Below, piece by piece: positions 12,691-25,624 of a DNA stretch of 64,000 bases (position 1 is the stretch's first letter; each line of letters opens with the position of its first letter). Below the pieces are notes generated by a model, which did not search any database, was not told where the DNA came from, and saw nothing but the letters and a program-made list of their open reading frames with translations. Origin of the DNA: Dermacentor variabilis (lineage: Eukaryota > Arthropoda > Arachnida > Ixodida > Ixodidae); the NCBI RefSeq assembly GCF_050947875.1, contig NC_134574.1:156695534-156759533 (forward strand), written 5' to 3'. The translations under genes were made by a program, and so were the position numbers.

Positions 12691-13780
12691 TCCTGACGAC
12701 AGTATGCGGAAGCTCAACTACAAATGTACCGCAAAAGGTGTCCTCTGCAAGCACTGCACGGGTACAGGAGAGTGCGAAACAAAAGCAGCGCGCATGGGGT
12801 TATGCGACTGCTTGCGATGGTCCGTTCCACTGTTTCATCCTACGGCGCTATGTGCGCGCGCACTGCTAAAAGGGGGGCGGCTAAACGATGACGCGATGCC
12901 AGAGGGGGGCCGGGGGGGGGGTAAAGGGGGGTGCTTTGTCGGACAGCTACGCAACGTAAAACCACTTCGCGTGACCTCGTCTTCAGCGCCGTCGTTCCGC
13001 TGACGCTTACTGCGCGGAAGATGGGAGGCACTTGCGGAGAGATGTCCCCGCGCGCTGTTAACCTACACCGTGTGCAGACGACTCAGCGGAATGGGCTCAA
13101 AGAGTTACGCGGGTGAGGAAAAACAAAGGATAAATAGAAGCAAGGAAGAAGGACGGAAAGTAGCGACGGAAAAGGTATGAGCGCCTGAGAAGGCGCCAAT
13201 AACACCGGAAAGGTGAAAGTCGATGCAACAGGCGCCTTCGCTGATGTACGCCAAGGGCGCCGAGGACGAAGTGCCAGATAAGGCACGGGGCATAACGCCT
13301 ACCGCCGGTCACTTTGCGGGATGAACGAGTTGATGACGTGCCCGCAGCAGCTATGCGCATGCGGAGGAAAGGCGAGCCGTAAAGAAGGAGATCGTAAAAA
13401 AAAAAAAGAAAGAAAACGACCACCGCGTGCGACAGCTTTCTCTCGGTCTATATAACACCGCGGAGGCCAAGCGTGCGCATAAAGTTCGAAGCAATGGACA
13501 GTGTCCATCACGTGACACATAGGTGCACCACTGCGCGCCAAGCAAAGGACGTGTGCGACGCCTTCGTCACCGTCAGATTTTGCAATGTGGCGTTCGAAAA
13601 AGAAAGAAAGAAACAGAAGAAAAAAAACGAGGCCGAAATTTAGTGCCGCTAACGAGATCTTTAGTATGCGAGAACTTTTTGTTAGGTTGCGACGTCTTGA
13701 CGGCTGCGCGCGTGAGTCACAGGGGACGTTGCACAATCTCATTCATCCACGCTACGCTCCTATGCAATGTCAAACGACGT
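12691..13780. other. Intergenic stretch, no gene recognised
   Basis: Contains G-rich runs at about 12903-12930 and A-rich runs near 13397 and 13590. No gene supported. Counterpart: 39835-40922. Confidence 0.5.
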
Positions 13781-13980
13781 GTACCCTTAAAAGAGGATAA
13801 GGGTGCAAACGCTTATGTAACTCGTGTCGTTACGCCATTTTCAATCAATAAGTTTATTGATTCGCACGACCGGAACTAAAAGCCACGAGCTGCGCTCGAA
13901 GGCGTGCTCGAGCGAAAGTGCTAGAGTGAGCTAGGCGCGAGTTATAGACAGATTTACACCCTTATTCCTTTTAGGGTATC
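13781..13980. mobile_element. MITE F (200 bases, about 30-base terminal inverted repeats), copy 1
   Basis: Left end GTACCCTTAAAAGAGGATAA then GGGTGCAAAC. The right end, read on the minus strand, is GATACCCTAAAAGGAATAA then GGGTGTAAATC. The ends match with only a few differences, so this is a terminal-inverted-repeat element. Non-coding. The ACCCTTA words recall MITE A, but the interior differs. Confidence 0.65.
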
Positions 13981-14532
13981 ACTCGCATACATATATATGC
14001 AAATAAACTCGCAATTTCGTGTCACTGTGGCACGTCCGCGCACGCTCAACGCACTTCGAGTTGACCGTTAGATACTTCCAATATGGATGAAGTACGCCTA
14101 TAATGTGGATCACGTTAAAAAAAAAAAGCGAGCAGCACGCATGTACAAATCAGCGGCAATAATTTCGCAGCAGCCGGGTATAGGCGCGCGCACAATTGCC
14201 AGTCGTGTCGTTGCGGTGTTACAACGAAATTGACTGACTGGCTGTCGACGACTCCGCTGTCGCTGGGAATCGGCGGACCACAAACTGGGCGCGATGTCGG
14301 TCCACTGTGACCGGGCTTTTGGGATTCCTTCCTCCAGAGTATATTCGTTTCTCATCACCTGCCAGTGCGAGCGTCCGATTCGTGCGGTAACGAAGGCTTT
14401 GCGAGCAGCCACTGACAAAGAGCGAAAAGAAGAGAAAATAAATGCGACAAAATGCGGTGCCAGGAAAAAAAATCTTGAACGACACTTTCTCTCTCTCTGT
14501 TTCTTATCCTTTCCAGCCGGCGTACCCGACTG
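13981..14532. other. Intergenic stretch, no gene recognised
   Basis: Nothing recognised beyond short A-runs and a CT-rich segment near 14487-14498. Counterpart: 41126-41676. Confidence 0.5.
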
Positions 14533-15300
14533 AGAGGGAGAGAGAGGTCAGAAGGGAAAGGCAGGGAGGTTAACCAGGCTGAGCTCGGTAGGCTACCGCG
14601 CCCTGGGGAAGGGGAAAGAGGATTAAAAAATAAGAAGCAAGAAAGAAGTTCACAGTTTGCACTGTTACACACACAGGCGTTCATCGCTGAGTCAGTCACA
14701 CGCGGTCGTACAGGCTGGTGCATGTCAAGAGACGTCGTACATAGACGCACGAGGCCCACGGGAACAAGATCTTCTCCTCTGCGAAAGGCCGGTCGTCTAT
14801 AAGTGCCCCAAAGCTGTCCGAAGGGCACTCCTCTCGTATTCGTATGTGGGGCAGTCACAGATGAGATGTTTGGTCGTTTCTTCGACACCACATGTGCTGC
14901 AATTAGTACTGTCCATTATTCCAATTAGGACTGAGTAGGCGTTTGTGAAAGAAAGTCCTACTCGCAGGCGGCACAGCATAGTACGCTTCTTCCCGTCGGT
15001 TAAAACCAGGCAAAAGCTATACTCTCATATGTGGGTCCATGGCATATAGGCGAGTGTTGGTGAACGCCGGTGTGTTCCGGTTACTTACAGTAATAATATG
15101 GGCAAGACCGCTGAGGTGCCGCGCTGCCTCCGTTCTCGACAATAGTATCGCGGTGCTTTCACATACATCACGTGCATGCCTCACGGGCAGCTTTGTCGGC
15201 ACTTCCATTGCCAGTAATGTTGCAGTGCCCGGGTAGCCACTGAAATACAATGTCGTGGCCTCTGTCCAGTACTTGATGGCGGTGCAATCCTATCTCTGCT
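14533..15300 (-). pseudogene. LINE ORF2 C-terminal relic with RNase H remnant, copy 1
   Basis: Read on the minus strand, the end of an RNase H domain is visible at about 15250-15170 (FQWLPGHCNITGN followed by SADKAAREA; the Asp is the expected late RNase H acidic residue). A CCHC motif follows at about 14900 (CSTCGVEETTKHLICDC, Cx2Cx7Hx4C). The pieces lie in different frames, with shifts near 15165 and 15030, so the gene is dead. It runs into the LINE tail core GGCAGGGAGGTTAACCAG at about 14560 and a GA-rich end near 14533. RNase H plus a C-terminal CCHC suggests an I- or R1-like clade; the exact clade is uncertain. Confidence 0.8.
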
Positions 15301-15638
15301 ACCAGCTGTTCTCGTCTGTGTTTCCTTTGTGGCTTCGCGCTGCTTTGGTGGACGAAACCGTTCTCTCTGATGAAAACTGCGCCGCCTTGCACACTCGCGT
15401 GGAACTCAAAGGATTTACACATGTCCTCATCTCGCGACAGAGGAGTGCTCGCTGTACCTACACGTTCGCCAATATGAACTTTGTATCCCACAAACAAAAA
15501 TAAAATGTATCAGAACACAAGCACCTGAAGCGCATATACTATACGATGATAAAGTATATGGTTACACGAACCAGATAAACTCGGGAACAATATGAGGCGC
15601 GCCGGGCCGAAGGCATGCGGTCGTCAGGTTCATGCAAA

Positions 15639-17333
<1,695 letters not shown>

Positions 17334-17676
17334 AGTGCAATTGACGCGAGAGAGAGAGAATACGGAAGAAGGCAGGAAGGTTAACCAGATGTAGTTCCGG
17401 TTGGCTACCCTGCACGGGGGGTAGGGTTAAGGGGGATGAGAAAGAGAGTGGAAGGAGGAGAAATCGAGACGAGCACTAACAAAGCAAAGTGATGTACAGA
17501 GTACTGGACCAGTTGGACAATGGTCCACTATCAGAACTGAAAGATTTAGGCAAGTGCTCTGAAAGAACTTCCGCGTTGAAGGCCTTACTCGCGTTATTAA
17601 GGTTCCTGCGGTCTACGGGGCTTAATGACAGACTTTTAAGAACGCCACCCAGTACCGCTCTATAGTGCAATTGACG
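17334..17676 (-). mobile_element. LINE 3' fragment with 13-base target duplication, copy 1
   Basis: AGTGCAATTGACG occurs at 17334-17346 and 17664-17676, bracketing a 317-base minus-strand insert. It carries the tail core GGCAGGAAGGTTAACCAG and CGGTTGGCTACCCTGCACG, with GA repeats against the left duplication (the LINE 3' end). It is 5'-truncated. In copy 2 the left duplication has one substitution and the GA tract has expanded. Confidence 0.85.
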
Positions 17677-20600
17677 AATGCAGCTCAACTGAATGTCCCT
17701 GTCCGTCATCTCCTCATAAGGTCGCCCAGTAATTGGGCAAGCGAAAGGTCGCCGGCGCAGCGCGTAAGGAGGACAGCGGGAAGAACAGCAACAACGAGGA
17801 ATAGGAGGAGGACGTCGCGACGGTCGCGATTTCAGAGCCTGCAGCCGTCGAGCACGCGGGCGCACAGCCTCGCGCCGGGAGGAGGAGGAGGAGGGGCGTG
17901 ACTTTTCCGTCGAGCCGGGCCTTACACGTACGCGGGAGGGTGGAAGTGAACTTTATAACAACGACTCGCCGGATCCAAATACCACGGCCGGCCAGCCAGC
18001 CTGCACACGCTCGAGCAATAGACACGGGCGGAGAAAAAAAAAAAAAAAGACCGGAAGAGGCGACGTAGCAGACGTTCGGGGGGCTTCGAAAGCGGCTGCG
18101 GCGACTGCGCCGGGAGAAAGTGACCTTTAACGAGACTTGTCGCGGGGGCCAGTTGGCGTCGAAATCTATTGGGTGTATATAGTTACACGCGGCACTCCGG
18201 TGACGTAAGGAGAACGCCCGGTGAAGCAGCAAGAAAGCCAGCACAGAGAGACGCCAGATGGAGCTGTATATACGTATCGCGTGTCCCAGCTATAACGTTA
18301 GCCAAGCTGTTTAAAGGAAAAAAAAATGATTAGAAACGACAATGTGGAAGGTACGATTATAAGACCTACGGTACTCGGTCGTCAGGGGTTTGACTGCCGG
18401 ACACCAACTTGTAATGGTATCTTGCACAGTATTTCTTAAACATGTTTCTTTTTTCTCTTTTACCAACTTGACTATAGCCTTATGCCCTATATGTACATAG
18501 TTTACTGCACAAATTAGCAGAGGGAACGCAGACGCTAGTGTCTACGGGAGCTGATAGCTGGCTGAACGCCAGCATGGCAATTATACGTAGTAGAGTACAC
18601 GCACTTCTCTAAACTTCGTATTTCTGGATTCAAACGGTCTTCGGACTCTGTAAATTGACCATTTCGTACAAAATAACGCTTTGCGTTCGCAACAATCCAC
18701 GTTCACAGAGTCTTATTATTGCCCTCTACGTTTAGAAAAGTAGTATTGCTTCAAAACTTAGGCCAGAAAAGGTACGTAAAGCGCAGTAAAAAAAGCCACA
18801 AGAAAGTCTAAAGCCACGAGTACTAAGACCACACAAATCCTTGGTACATAACTGAACTGACGGTCATCGCTGACGTCAGCACAAACGCTATAGCTGACAG
18901 CGCTCACGCCCACGTGTTTCTTTCCTTTGAGGCCTGGTAGGTTGTAGGAGCTGAAATCTACACGAAATCCAATACTTACGAACTAGCCCAACTTTCCGCT
19001 CCATTTTACATATCCAGAATTCCCTCTAGTATGTTCAGTAGGAAGCTCTATGGAGCTATTGGTCAGGGGCGGAGAGTAAGTAAGGTTTCAGACCTAATAC
19101 ACTGAAAGTTAGCACAAACTTAGATTGATATTAAATATTTGGGTTTAGCTTGCCGAAGTAACTCGAGCAATATGAGGGAGTGTGTGTGTGGGATGTGGAA
19201 AGGAAGAGAAGGGGAGGAGTTTGGCATAATTTTTTTTACCACCTGTATTTCTTCGCACCCGAAGCACAGTGCACTTGATTCGTTTGCATTTCTCCTCGAG
19301 GCTGCCGAGGCGCAGGCGGCGAACCCGCGACATCGTGTTCAGCAGCACGCCGCAGTGGCGTTCTCGCCGCAACACAAAGAAACGTAGAACGCTCACAAAC
19401 AGCCCGGTGGCTCTTCCGTGCGTATTATACACGTACAGTTATGATGGTGCGAATACTGAGGTATAGCGATGTGATTCTCTAGCGCAACCACCACACTTTT
19501 ATGCCTGAAGAAACGGTTCCTGCCATATGTTGCCGCCAACGAACGACGCCGATAATAACCCATTCGTGTCGAAGCAAGTTAAGAGACCAGTGACAATGAA
19601 TGCTGGAATCGATCACGGAACCATTGCCAGAATAGCGTATAGCCACTCCATGCCACGCCAGATAATTTATTAGCTGTATAACCGACGAAAGTGAAAAGAA
19701 GAAGCAGGGCCAACGCAGGCTTAATGTTGGGAGTACACAGCCAATGTATGATTCGTGGCATCGTAAACATAACCTCCACAGGGCCATAGCGAAACCAGTA
19801 TTTGGCCTTTGTAGAGAAAGGTATGCCTAATGTCAACGTAAGCGTCACAATGAAGCTAGCGTGAGAACAGCATAATGGCGGCGCTAGCCGGCGCAGCAGT
19901 AGTACTATCATAACCCCAATATTGGGGCGAATGCGTGACCACTGGTGGGCCTCAGTTAATAGATGTATATAGGCACATTGCCAATGCGCGCCTAATGAGG
20001 AGGCCATTGTAGAACCAATATAGGGCACATGTCGGCGCTTCGAGGGACAGCGCTGGTCCAACATTGGGCCCCCTCTTACAGTGGTAGTCGGGAGGTACGC
20101 AATCTGTTCTGACGTCCCGCAGCGGAATGGGTCAGGTTTGCGCGCGTATGCAAACAGGCCCGTGGTCGGCCTGCTTGCGAGATAGCAGAAAAGAGCCAGG
20201 CGCCGACAGGTATAGACCTCCCCCCCCCCCTGCTCCACTCCTTTTATCACCTTGTGACCTACCTTTCTTCTTCCGCTTTGCATGAACGTCCTGTGCCCAT
20301 GTTACTCTCCGCGAAAGGCCGAGACTTTTTTTTTTTTTTTTTACGGCTCTTTATTACACCAACGGGCGCGCGAGCGAGCGCACATGCGTGAACGATAGCG
20401 GGGTTGCCTGATATGTTTGTTGATGTCGACAAAGACCCCGTGGGGGCAAAGGAAAGTAGAAGCGCCTAATCAAGGTTATCGCGGCACTTTCAGATAACGA
20501 CTTGAGAGAGCGCGCGCGCTCGGACTGCTTCTCGGTTAAGAACGGGGGTGCTTTACCGAAGTACCCCCCCACCCCCTCCCTCCACTTTGCGGTTAGAACT

Positions 20601-21158
20601 GGGCCACTGCGCAGGAATAGTGCGCGGACACTATACTCAGCATATCTGTGATTTTGAAGCTGGGGGAATATTAGGCCATAAGCAACGGTCGTTGAGCGAT
20701 GACGCGACAGGAAAAAAAAAAAGCGCGAAATTGCGTTTAGTGGATCGAATTAGCGAGTGCCTACGGGTCGAATAAATTTAAACTAAATTCTGGAGTTCTC
20801 ACGGGCATCAACGACGATCTCATTATGAGGCACACCGTATAGTGGGGGGCACTCCGGATTAATATTGAGCGCCGGGGTTTCTTTAACGTGAGCCTAAACC
20901 TAAGTTCACGAACGTTTTTTTTTTTTTTTTAATTCCTGCCGCATCGGCATGCGGTCGTCGCGGCCTCGATGGATCTCTCGCGACTTCGAGCTAAGCAGCG
21001 CAACGTCCAGCCACAAAGCTAACGCGGCGGGTGTAATCGCTGAAATGAAGAAGCGTTCCAAGCTACGCGTTCGCTTTGCATCGCAAAGCATGGTATGAAA
21101 AATGAAGTAAATAAGGTAGAAATGACGTATATAGCTTCGGAGATGCGCCTGTCTGTCT

Positions 21159-21160
<2 letters not shown>
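17677..21160. other. Long stretch without a supported gene, copy 1
   Basis: GC-rich to about 18250, with A-runs near 18035. At about 18283-18310 the terminus CCCAGCTATAACGTTAGCC resembles the end of element D. At 20283-19579 (minus) a 234-codon frame stays open in both copies, but 14 of 18 substitutions between copies change amino acids, as expected without selection. Short repeated words around CCAATATTGGG and AACATTGGGCCC occur at 19915-20070. Counterpart: 44758-48231. Confidence 0.5.

Positions 21161-21208
<48 letters not shown>
21161..21208. repeat. (GT)n microsatellite, copy 1
   Basis: About 24 GT units preceded by two GTCT units. Copy 2 has a much larger compound array at 48232-48431. 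Confidence 0.95.
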
Positions 21209-21211
<3 letters not shown>

Positions 21212-21907
21212 TACGGCACCTGTACTTCTTTTCCAGCCTCCGTTCGGCTCGTGAACACAGTACAAAAACTTTCGGTAGCATTCAAAGATCCCTGACTGCT
21301 GCAGACACTTCCCGGCAACAGCAGCTTATGTAACCGTAATGTTTACCGAGAAATGCTGGTGGCGAACACTATCCACGAAGGCGAGCGTTCCGGTAGAAAC
21401 GCGGCATCTTGCGTGGGGCCGATCCCGGGGGTAGTTCACAGCCAAGCGAAAATATTTTCATCATTTTCAGGATTCCGTGATTGTTTCGCACTTTTAATAG
21501 CTCAGTCTGAGAAGATTTTAACATGAAAGGCATGCACTGTCGGTGTTTTGTTTCAAGGGTTAATTGCCGTTCACAAAATTCTGGGGAATAACTTTGCCAA
21601 GAATGTAAGACGAGATTTGCGCAACTTTAGTGGTAGAATGATGTGGCAACGTAACTCGGATATACCGCACATCATAGAGCAACGCGAGGCACATACATAT
21701 ACCTAAATATATACGACAAATTTCACTCACTGGACGCTAGCACCGGCACCGGATTTTCTGCGAAACGGGGATCGACATTAACGCTGTAGCGCTAAATCAA
21801 TTCATGCAGTTTTCCTGTAATTATTCTGAGGTTACGCTCATACGAACAGAAAACGGTTCGAACAGTTACATTTTCTTTTTATCCGGAGTGCAACCGAAAC
21901 TAAACGA
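21209..21907. other. Intergenic stretch, no gene recognised
   Basis: AT-richer single-copy-like sequence with nothing recognised. Counterpart: 48432-49126. Confidence 0.5.
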
Positions 21908-22161
21908 CAGTCGCTGTAAATCATGGGGCTTTACATGCCAAAACCACTTTCTGATTGTGAGGCACGCCGTAGTCGAGGACTCCGGAAATTTGGACCACCT
22001 GGGGTTCTTTAACGTGCACTTAAATTTAGGTACACGGGTGTTTTCCCATTTCGCCCCCATCAAAATGCGGCCGCCATGGCCGGGATTCAAACCCGCGACC
22101 TCGTGCTTAGCAGCCCAACAGAATAGCCACTGAGCTACCACGGCGGGTCCGCAGTCGCTGT
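21908..22161 (-). mobile_element. tRNA-headed SINE with target duplication, copy 1
   Basis: Full-length minus-strand SINE. The head has an A-box-like GTAGCTCAGTGGC, then GCTAAGCACGAGGTCGCGGG and a B-box-like GGTTTGAATCC (each read on the minus strand). The body has CGAAATG, ACCCGTGTACC and CACGTTAAAGAACCCCAGG, with a 3' end of ACATGTAAAGCCCC. CAGTCGCTGT at 21908-21917 and 22152-22161 is a 10-base target duplication. Internal RNA polymerase III promoter boxes are expected for this class. Confidence 0.85.
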
Positions 22162-23779
22162 TTGTCGAAACGAAAACCAATGAAAGATCGGTAGAATACG
22201 AGGGCTAAACGTGTCTTCCCAGAAGATGTTGCACGTTCGCTTCGCGAACTCGCGGTACGCTGCAACGAAAGCCACAAGATTTCCGGGTCGGCGACCGCGC
22301 TGCAGGCTTGCTTGGCGCCAGGCGTCCTGCTTCCGAGTTGCTTCGGCGATGGTACGAGCATTTTGGTCCGGCTGCGTATAGGAGGTATCCGCTGACGTGA
22401 TCATGGCCGCCATCTTCTTGTAGAGCCAGCATGGTAAAAAAGCGTTTCATCTCGATCCGCTTATCTCCAGAAGCGCTGTGGAAGCTGTGAAACGTACAAC
22501 AAAATGGTGTGCGGTGGCGTCAATTGAATACTCCCTATATAGTGTCTTGGGCAGCCAGATGGGTTGCGACGAGCTCAGCTTCAGGAATGCGAGTGGCGGA
22601 GCACGCAGCGTGTGACGCGAACGTGAGAAGGCGTTCTGCTTGACGCTGGCGTGTCTCTCGCCGGACCAAAGCGAGATTCGCCCGTCGACGTCGTTGCCTT
22701 TCTGCGCCGCGTAGAGCGGCAATTAGTAGCTGTCATCGCAAGGGAAGCAGCGGGCGATGTGAAAGCACTGCTGACACATGTGAAGCTGCGCTCGGTATAA
22801 GCGACGAGGCGTCACGGGCTAATCGGACGCGAAACACAAACCACGTGCGGAAACTGCGTCGTCACCTCAGCAGAATTGCCTACACCGCCTACGCCAGGCT
22901 ACGCAGCGTTGGAGCCTGCGCTGCGCTGAGTGTCGGCGCTCGTTGGTGGCGTGATGCGGTATACTTCGCCTCAACACTCCTAGATGGCGGCGCCATCACT
23001 GTCGAGAGAGAGCATATTTTACGCGTTCGCGCCGACGTCACATCCGTTACAGGAAGTTGACGGTGCACCCCCCCCCCCCCGCCCCCGTAGCAAACTTTCT
23101 TGCTAAACAAAAAAGAAATTGAGCAGAAACCATCGGCGATGATAGTCTATGTAAGTGAATAGCCGAAAGCCAAGCTATTCGCTTTATGAAAGGATTGACC
23201 CGCTTTACGGCGTATATACATATATATTTGCAGTGAGGATATTCGAACTGGTGTTTGTTGTTTCACCGCGCCTTAGCCAGCCCATCTGCAGTGGTATATG
23301 CATAGGTGGCTCTACATACCATGCCGATACGTCAAACACGTGTCTCTCTCTAGCGTCGCGAGCGTCGCCGCGTGTAAGGCGACCTTGCAAACGTATACCG
23401 ACGCCCCGACGCTCTCGCGTGAGAGCACGTGCGTCTCAAAGAGCTTGCAATGGTCTGGCGCTCGGCGACCAACGCATACGCGCGCCCTTAGCATCGGCGC
23501 CATTGTAAGGCCGGTGCACCGCGCGGCCGCCACCGTGCGGCCGCGAATTGGCCACCAACGCGCGGGCGAGAAAGCCAAGGAAAGGTATTCGCTTTAAAGA
23601 ATCTGCAGTGCAAGTACTGGGTGCTCTTAATCCAGCGCTTGCAACTCTCGAGTGTAAGCCCCACAGCTCACCCGCAGCCTCCTATTCGCGCAACGACCAC
23701 TGGCCCTTTGCTCGTCCCAAATGTGGTCAACGCAGATCACCACCTATGGAACTCCACTTTGGTGTCACGGTGCTTCACT
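22162..23779. other. Intergenic stretch, no gene recognised
   Basis: Holds a CRE/YY1-like composite at 22392-22420, a GATGGCGGCGCCATC near-palindrome at about 22984-22998, a poly(C) run at about 23069-23082, and a CpG-rich block 23330-23580. No gene supported. Counterpart: 49382-51007. Confidence 0.5.
22392..22420. promoter_or_regulatory. CRE/YY1-like composite, copy 1
   Basis: CTGACGTGATCATGGCCGCC then ATCTTCTTG: a CRE-like half followed nine bases later by the YY1/Pho-like core GCCGCCATCTT. The same pairing recurs at 27162 and 27371. The sites are sequence matches only; binding is inferred. Confidence 0.3.
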
Positions 23780-24080
23780 TCACAGTCATCACTTCCTTCC
23801 CCTTCTTTCTATTCCCCCTTTCCCTCACCCCCAGTAGAGAGATTTCGTTTAGGGGACGCAAGCGGCTTGCGTACGCAAGAACTAGGGGTGACGGTACTGC
23901 GCATGCGCAGACCCGCACGTAAGGGTCTGCGCATGCGCGATACCGTGTCCCCTAGTCCTTGCGTGCCCAAGCCGCTTGCGTCCCCTATACTAAAACTCTC
24001 TAGTGCAGGCTAGCAAACTGGACGCTCGTCTGGTTGACCTCCCTGCCTTTCCTCTCTTTGCTATCTCGCTCTCCCCGGTT
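23780..24080 (+). mobile_element. LINE 3' tail split by a palindromic MITE, copy 1
   Basis: Plus-strand tail with the pyrimidine-rich block CCCTTCTTTCTATTCCCCC and then, after the MITE, GCAGGCTAGCAAACTGG and GTCTGGTTGACCTCCCTGCC. Uninterrupted relatives at 17397 and 14596 (minus strand) show the two halves next to each other. This defines the MITE insertion point. Confidence 0.7.
23837..24000. mobile_element. Palindromic MITE with TA target duplication, copy 1
   Basis: A 164-base element, almost entirely one hairpin, flanked by TA at 23835-23836 and 24001-24002. The arms begin GAGAG and include GGGGACGCAAGCGGCTTGCG and TGCGCATGCGCA, an NRF-1-like word present in both arms. TA target choice suggests a Tc1/mariner-type transposase in trans. 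It has no coding capacity. The outer arms are more mismatched here than in copy 2. Confidence 0.85.
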
Positions 24081-24187
24081 TGCCACTCCGCGTGCACCAG
24101 TGCTAAGCACTCTACTTAAAAAAGAAAGCTTGTTGTAGTTGCTATAATTCACGAGGGTTGCAATGTATGCTTGTTGGTAACGCATTT

Positions 24188-24321
24188 TGAATAGGTGTAT
24201 ACGGTAGCGCGATTAAAAGACAGGACAAAAGAAGACACACATGGACACACAGCGCTGTGTTTGTCGTTGTGTGTCTTTTTTGTCCTCTCTTTTGACCACG
24301 CTACCGTCTACACCTATTCAA
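24188..24321. mobile_element. Foldback element G (about 54-base arms), copy 1
   Basis: TTGAATAGGTGTATACGGTA and AAAAGACAGGACAAAAG in the left arm are mirrored by CTTTTTTGTCCTCTCTTTT and CTACACCTATTCAA in the right arm. The centre contains ACACAGCGCTGTGT. This is an imperfect long hairpin, non-coding, possibly a MITE. Confidence 0.65.
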
Positions 24322-24527
24322 GATAGTTACAATAGTTAGACGTCACACTATTTGCTAACTTGTATAAGTGCAGCTGGTAACGGTACGCAGTAAAATTACT
24401 GACTGACGTTACTCACTGATTACTGACAAGCTCTAGCATATGCCAGAATATAGGTACGGGATATGTGTCATATATGGTAAAAAAAAACTTTGTGTCGGGT
24501 GACGCTTACTGCGCATTGGACCATACC
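24322..24527. other. Short spacer, nothing recognised
   Basis: AT-richer sequence with a few short direct repeats of CTGACTGACG type. No feature supported. Confidence 0.5.
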
Positions 24528-24745
24528 CACCGCGGTGGCTTAGCGGCTATGGCGCTGCGCTGCCGAAGCACAAAGTCACGGGATAAAATACCGGCCGACG
24601 CGGCCGCATTTCGATGGGGGCGAAATGCAGAAACGCCCGTGTCCCATGCAAAGGGGGATCCCCGGCTGGTCAAAATTAATCCAGAGTCCCCACTAAGGCG
24701 TGCCTCAGAATTAAATCCTAGTTTTGGCACGTAAGAACCCGGAAT
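24528..24745 (+). mobile_element. tRNA-headed SINE, plus strand, copy 1
   Basis: Head CCGCGGTGGCTTAGCGGCTA (A-box-like) and a decayed B-box, then GATGGGGGCGAAATGCAGAA, CGCCCGTGT, GGTCAAAATTAATCC and a 3' end of GTTTTGGCACGTAAGAACCC. Same body as the other SINEs but a slightly different, older-looking variant. No target duplication found. Confidence 0.8.
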
Positions 24746-25037
24746 TCCATTCAATTCGATTCAGTGGACAACTTGCAAAAAATATTCTGCCCATGCTCGA
24801 GTAAGCTATTTTCCAACCAAAGGTGCCTATCCTGACGTTTCGCCAGTTTCTAAGATACGCAATGAGCAATCGTAGATGGGCGCCAGAACGCTTCTCTGTT
24901 AACTTGAGGCAGCGTATAAAGCGACTGACTGACTGGTGGTGAAGAGCGCGCGTTATAGGCCACGTCATCGCTATCTCATGAAACGCTAGTGACTCAGCCC
25001 AAATCAGCTGGCCGAGAGAAAAGTTAAAGTAAAAAAT

Positions 25038-25276
25038 TGTTGGGTTTTACGTGCCAAAAACCACTTTCTGATTATGAGGCACGCCGTAAGGGGGGAGGGG
25101 GGGGGGGCTCCGGAAATTTCGACCACTTGAGGTTCTTTACAGCGCACGTAAATCTAAATGCGCGGGTGTTTTCGCATTTCGCCCCCATCGAAATGCGGCC
25201 ACTGTGGCCGGGATTCGATCCCGCGACCTCGTGCTTAGCAGTCCAACACCACAGCCACTAAGCAACCACGGCGGGT
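25038..25276 (-). mobile_element. tRNA-headed SINE, minus strand, copy 1
   Basis: Full-length SINE with head GGTTGCTTAGTGGCTGTGG and B-box-like GGGATCGAATCCCGG read on the minus strand, the usual body, and 3' end CACGTAAAACCCAACAA. A G-run (25085-25106 on the plus strand) interrupts the body. Nearly identical in copy 2. Confidence 0.85.
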
Positions 25277-25514
25277 AAGGGTTCAAATATCACCGCTAGC
25301 GTTAGCGGGAATACGCTTTGTCTTCCAACCAGATTTTGTATTTCAACCACTTCACTTAAGAGGGCGCGCGCACTATTTTGCAAGTTACTTAGCCGAGACC
25401 CATTAGCAACAGTGACTACCTGCTTCAGTCAGTACTATGATTAAACCCTCCGTTGCCAACTGCAGTTATATACCAACCTAGTAAATATCGCAATAACTGC
25501 GTAGGAACTATAAC

Positions 25515-25518
<4 letters not shown>
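25277..25518. other. Spacer, nothing recognised
   Basis: Mixed-composition sequence between a SINE and a (TA)n tract; no feature supported. Confidence 0.5.

Positions 25519-25575
<57 letters not shown>
25519..25575. repeat. (TA)n microsatellite, copy 1
   Basis: About 28 TA units; copy 2 has about 15 (52739-52768). It lies near the 3' end of the minus-strand SINE that follows. Confidence 0.9.
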
Positions 25576-25576
<1 letters not shown>

Positions 25577-25624
25577 CGAGAGAAAAGGGGGTTAACCGAG
25601 GGGCCCGATATTTTTTTTTTATTA

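Noticed and set aside
19579..20283. Multi-pass membrane protein gene
   Set aside because: Hydrophobic runs are present, but substitutions between the copies fall on amino-acid-changing sites at the neutral share, and no family is recognised.
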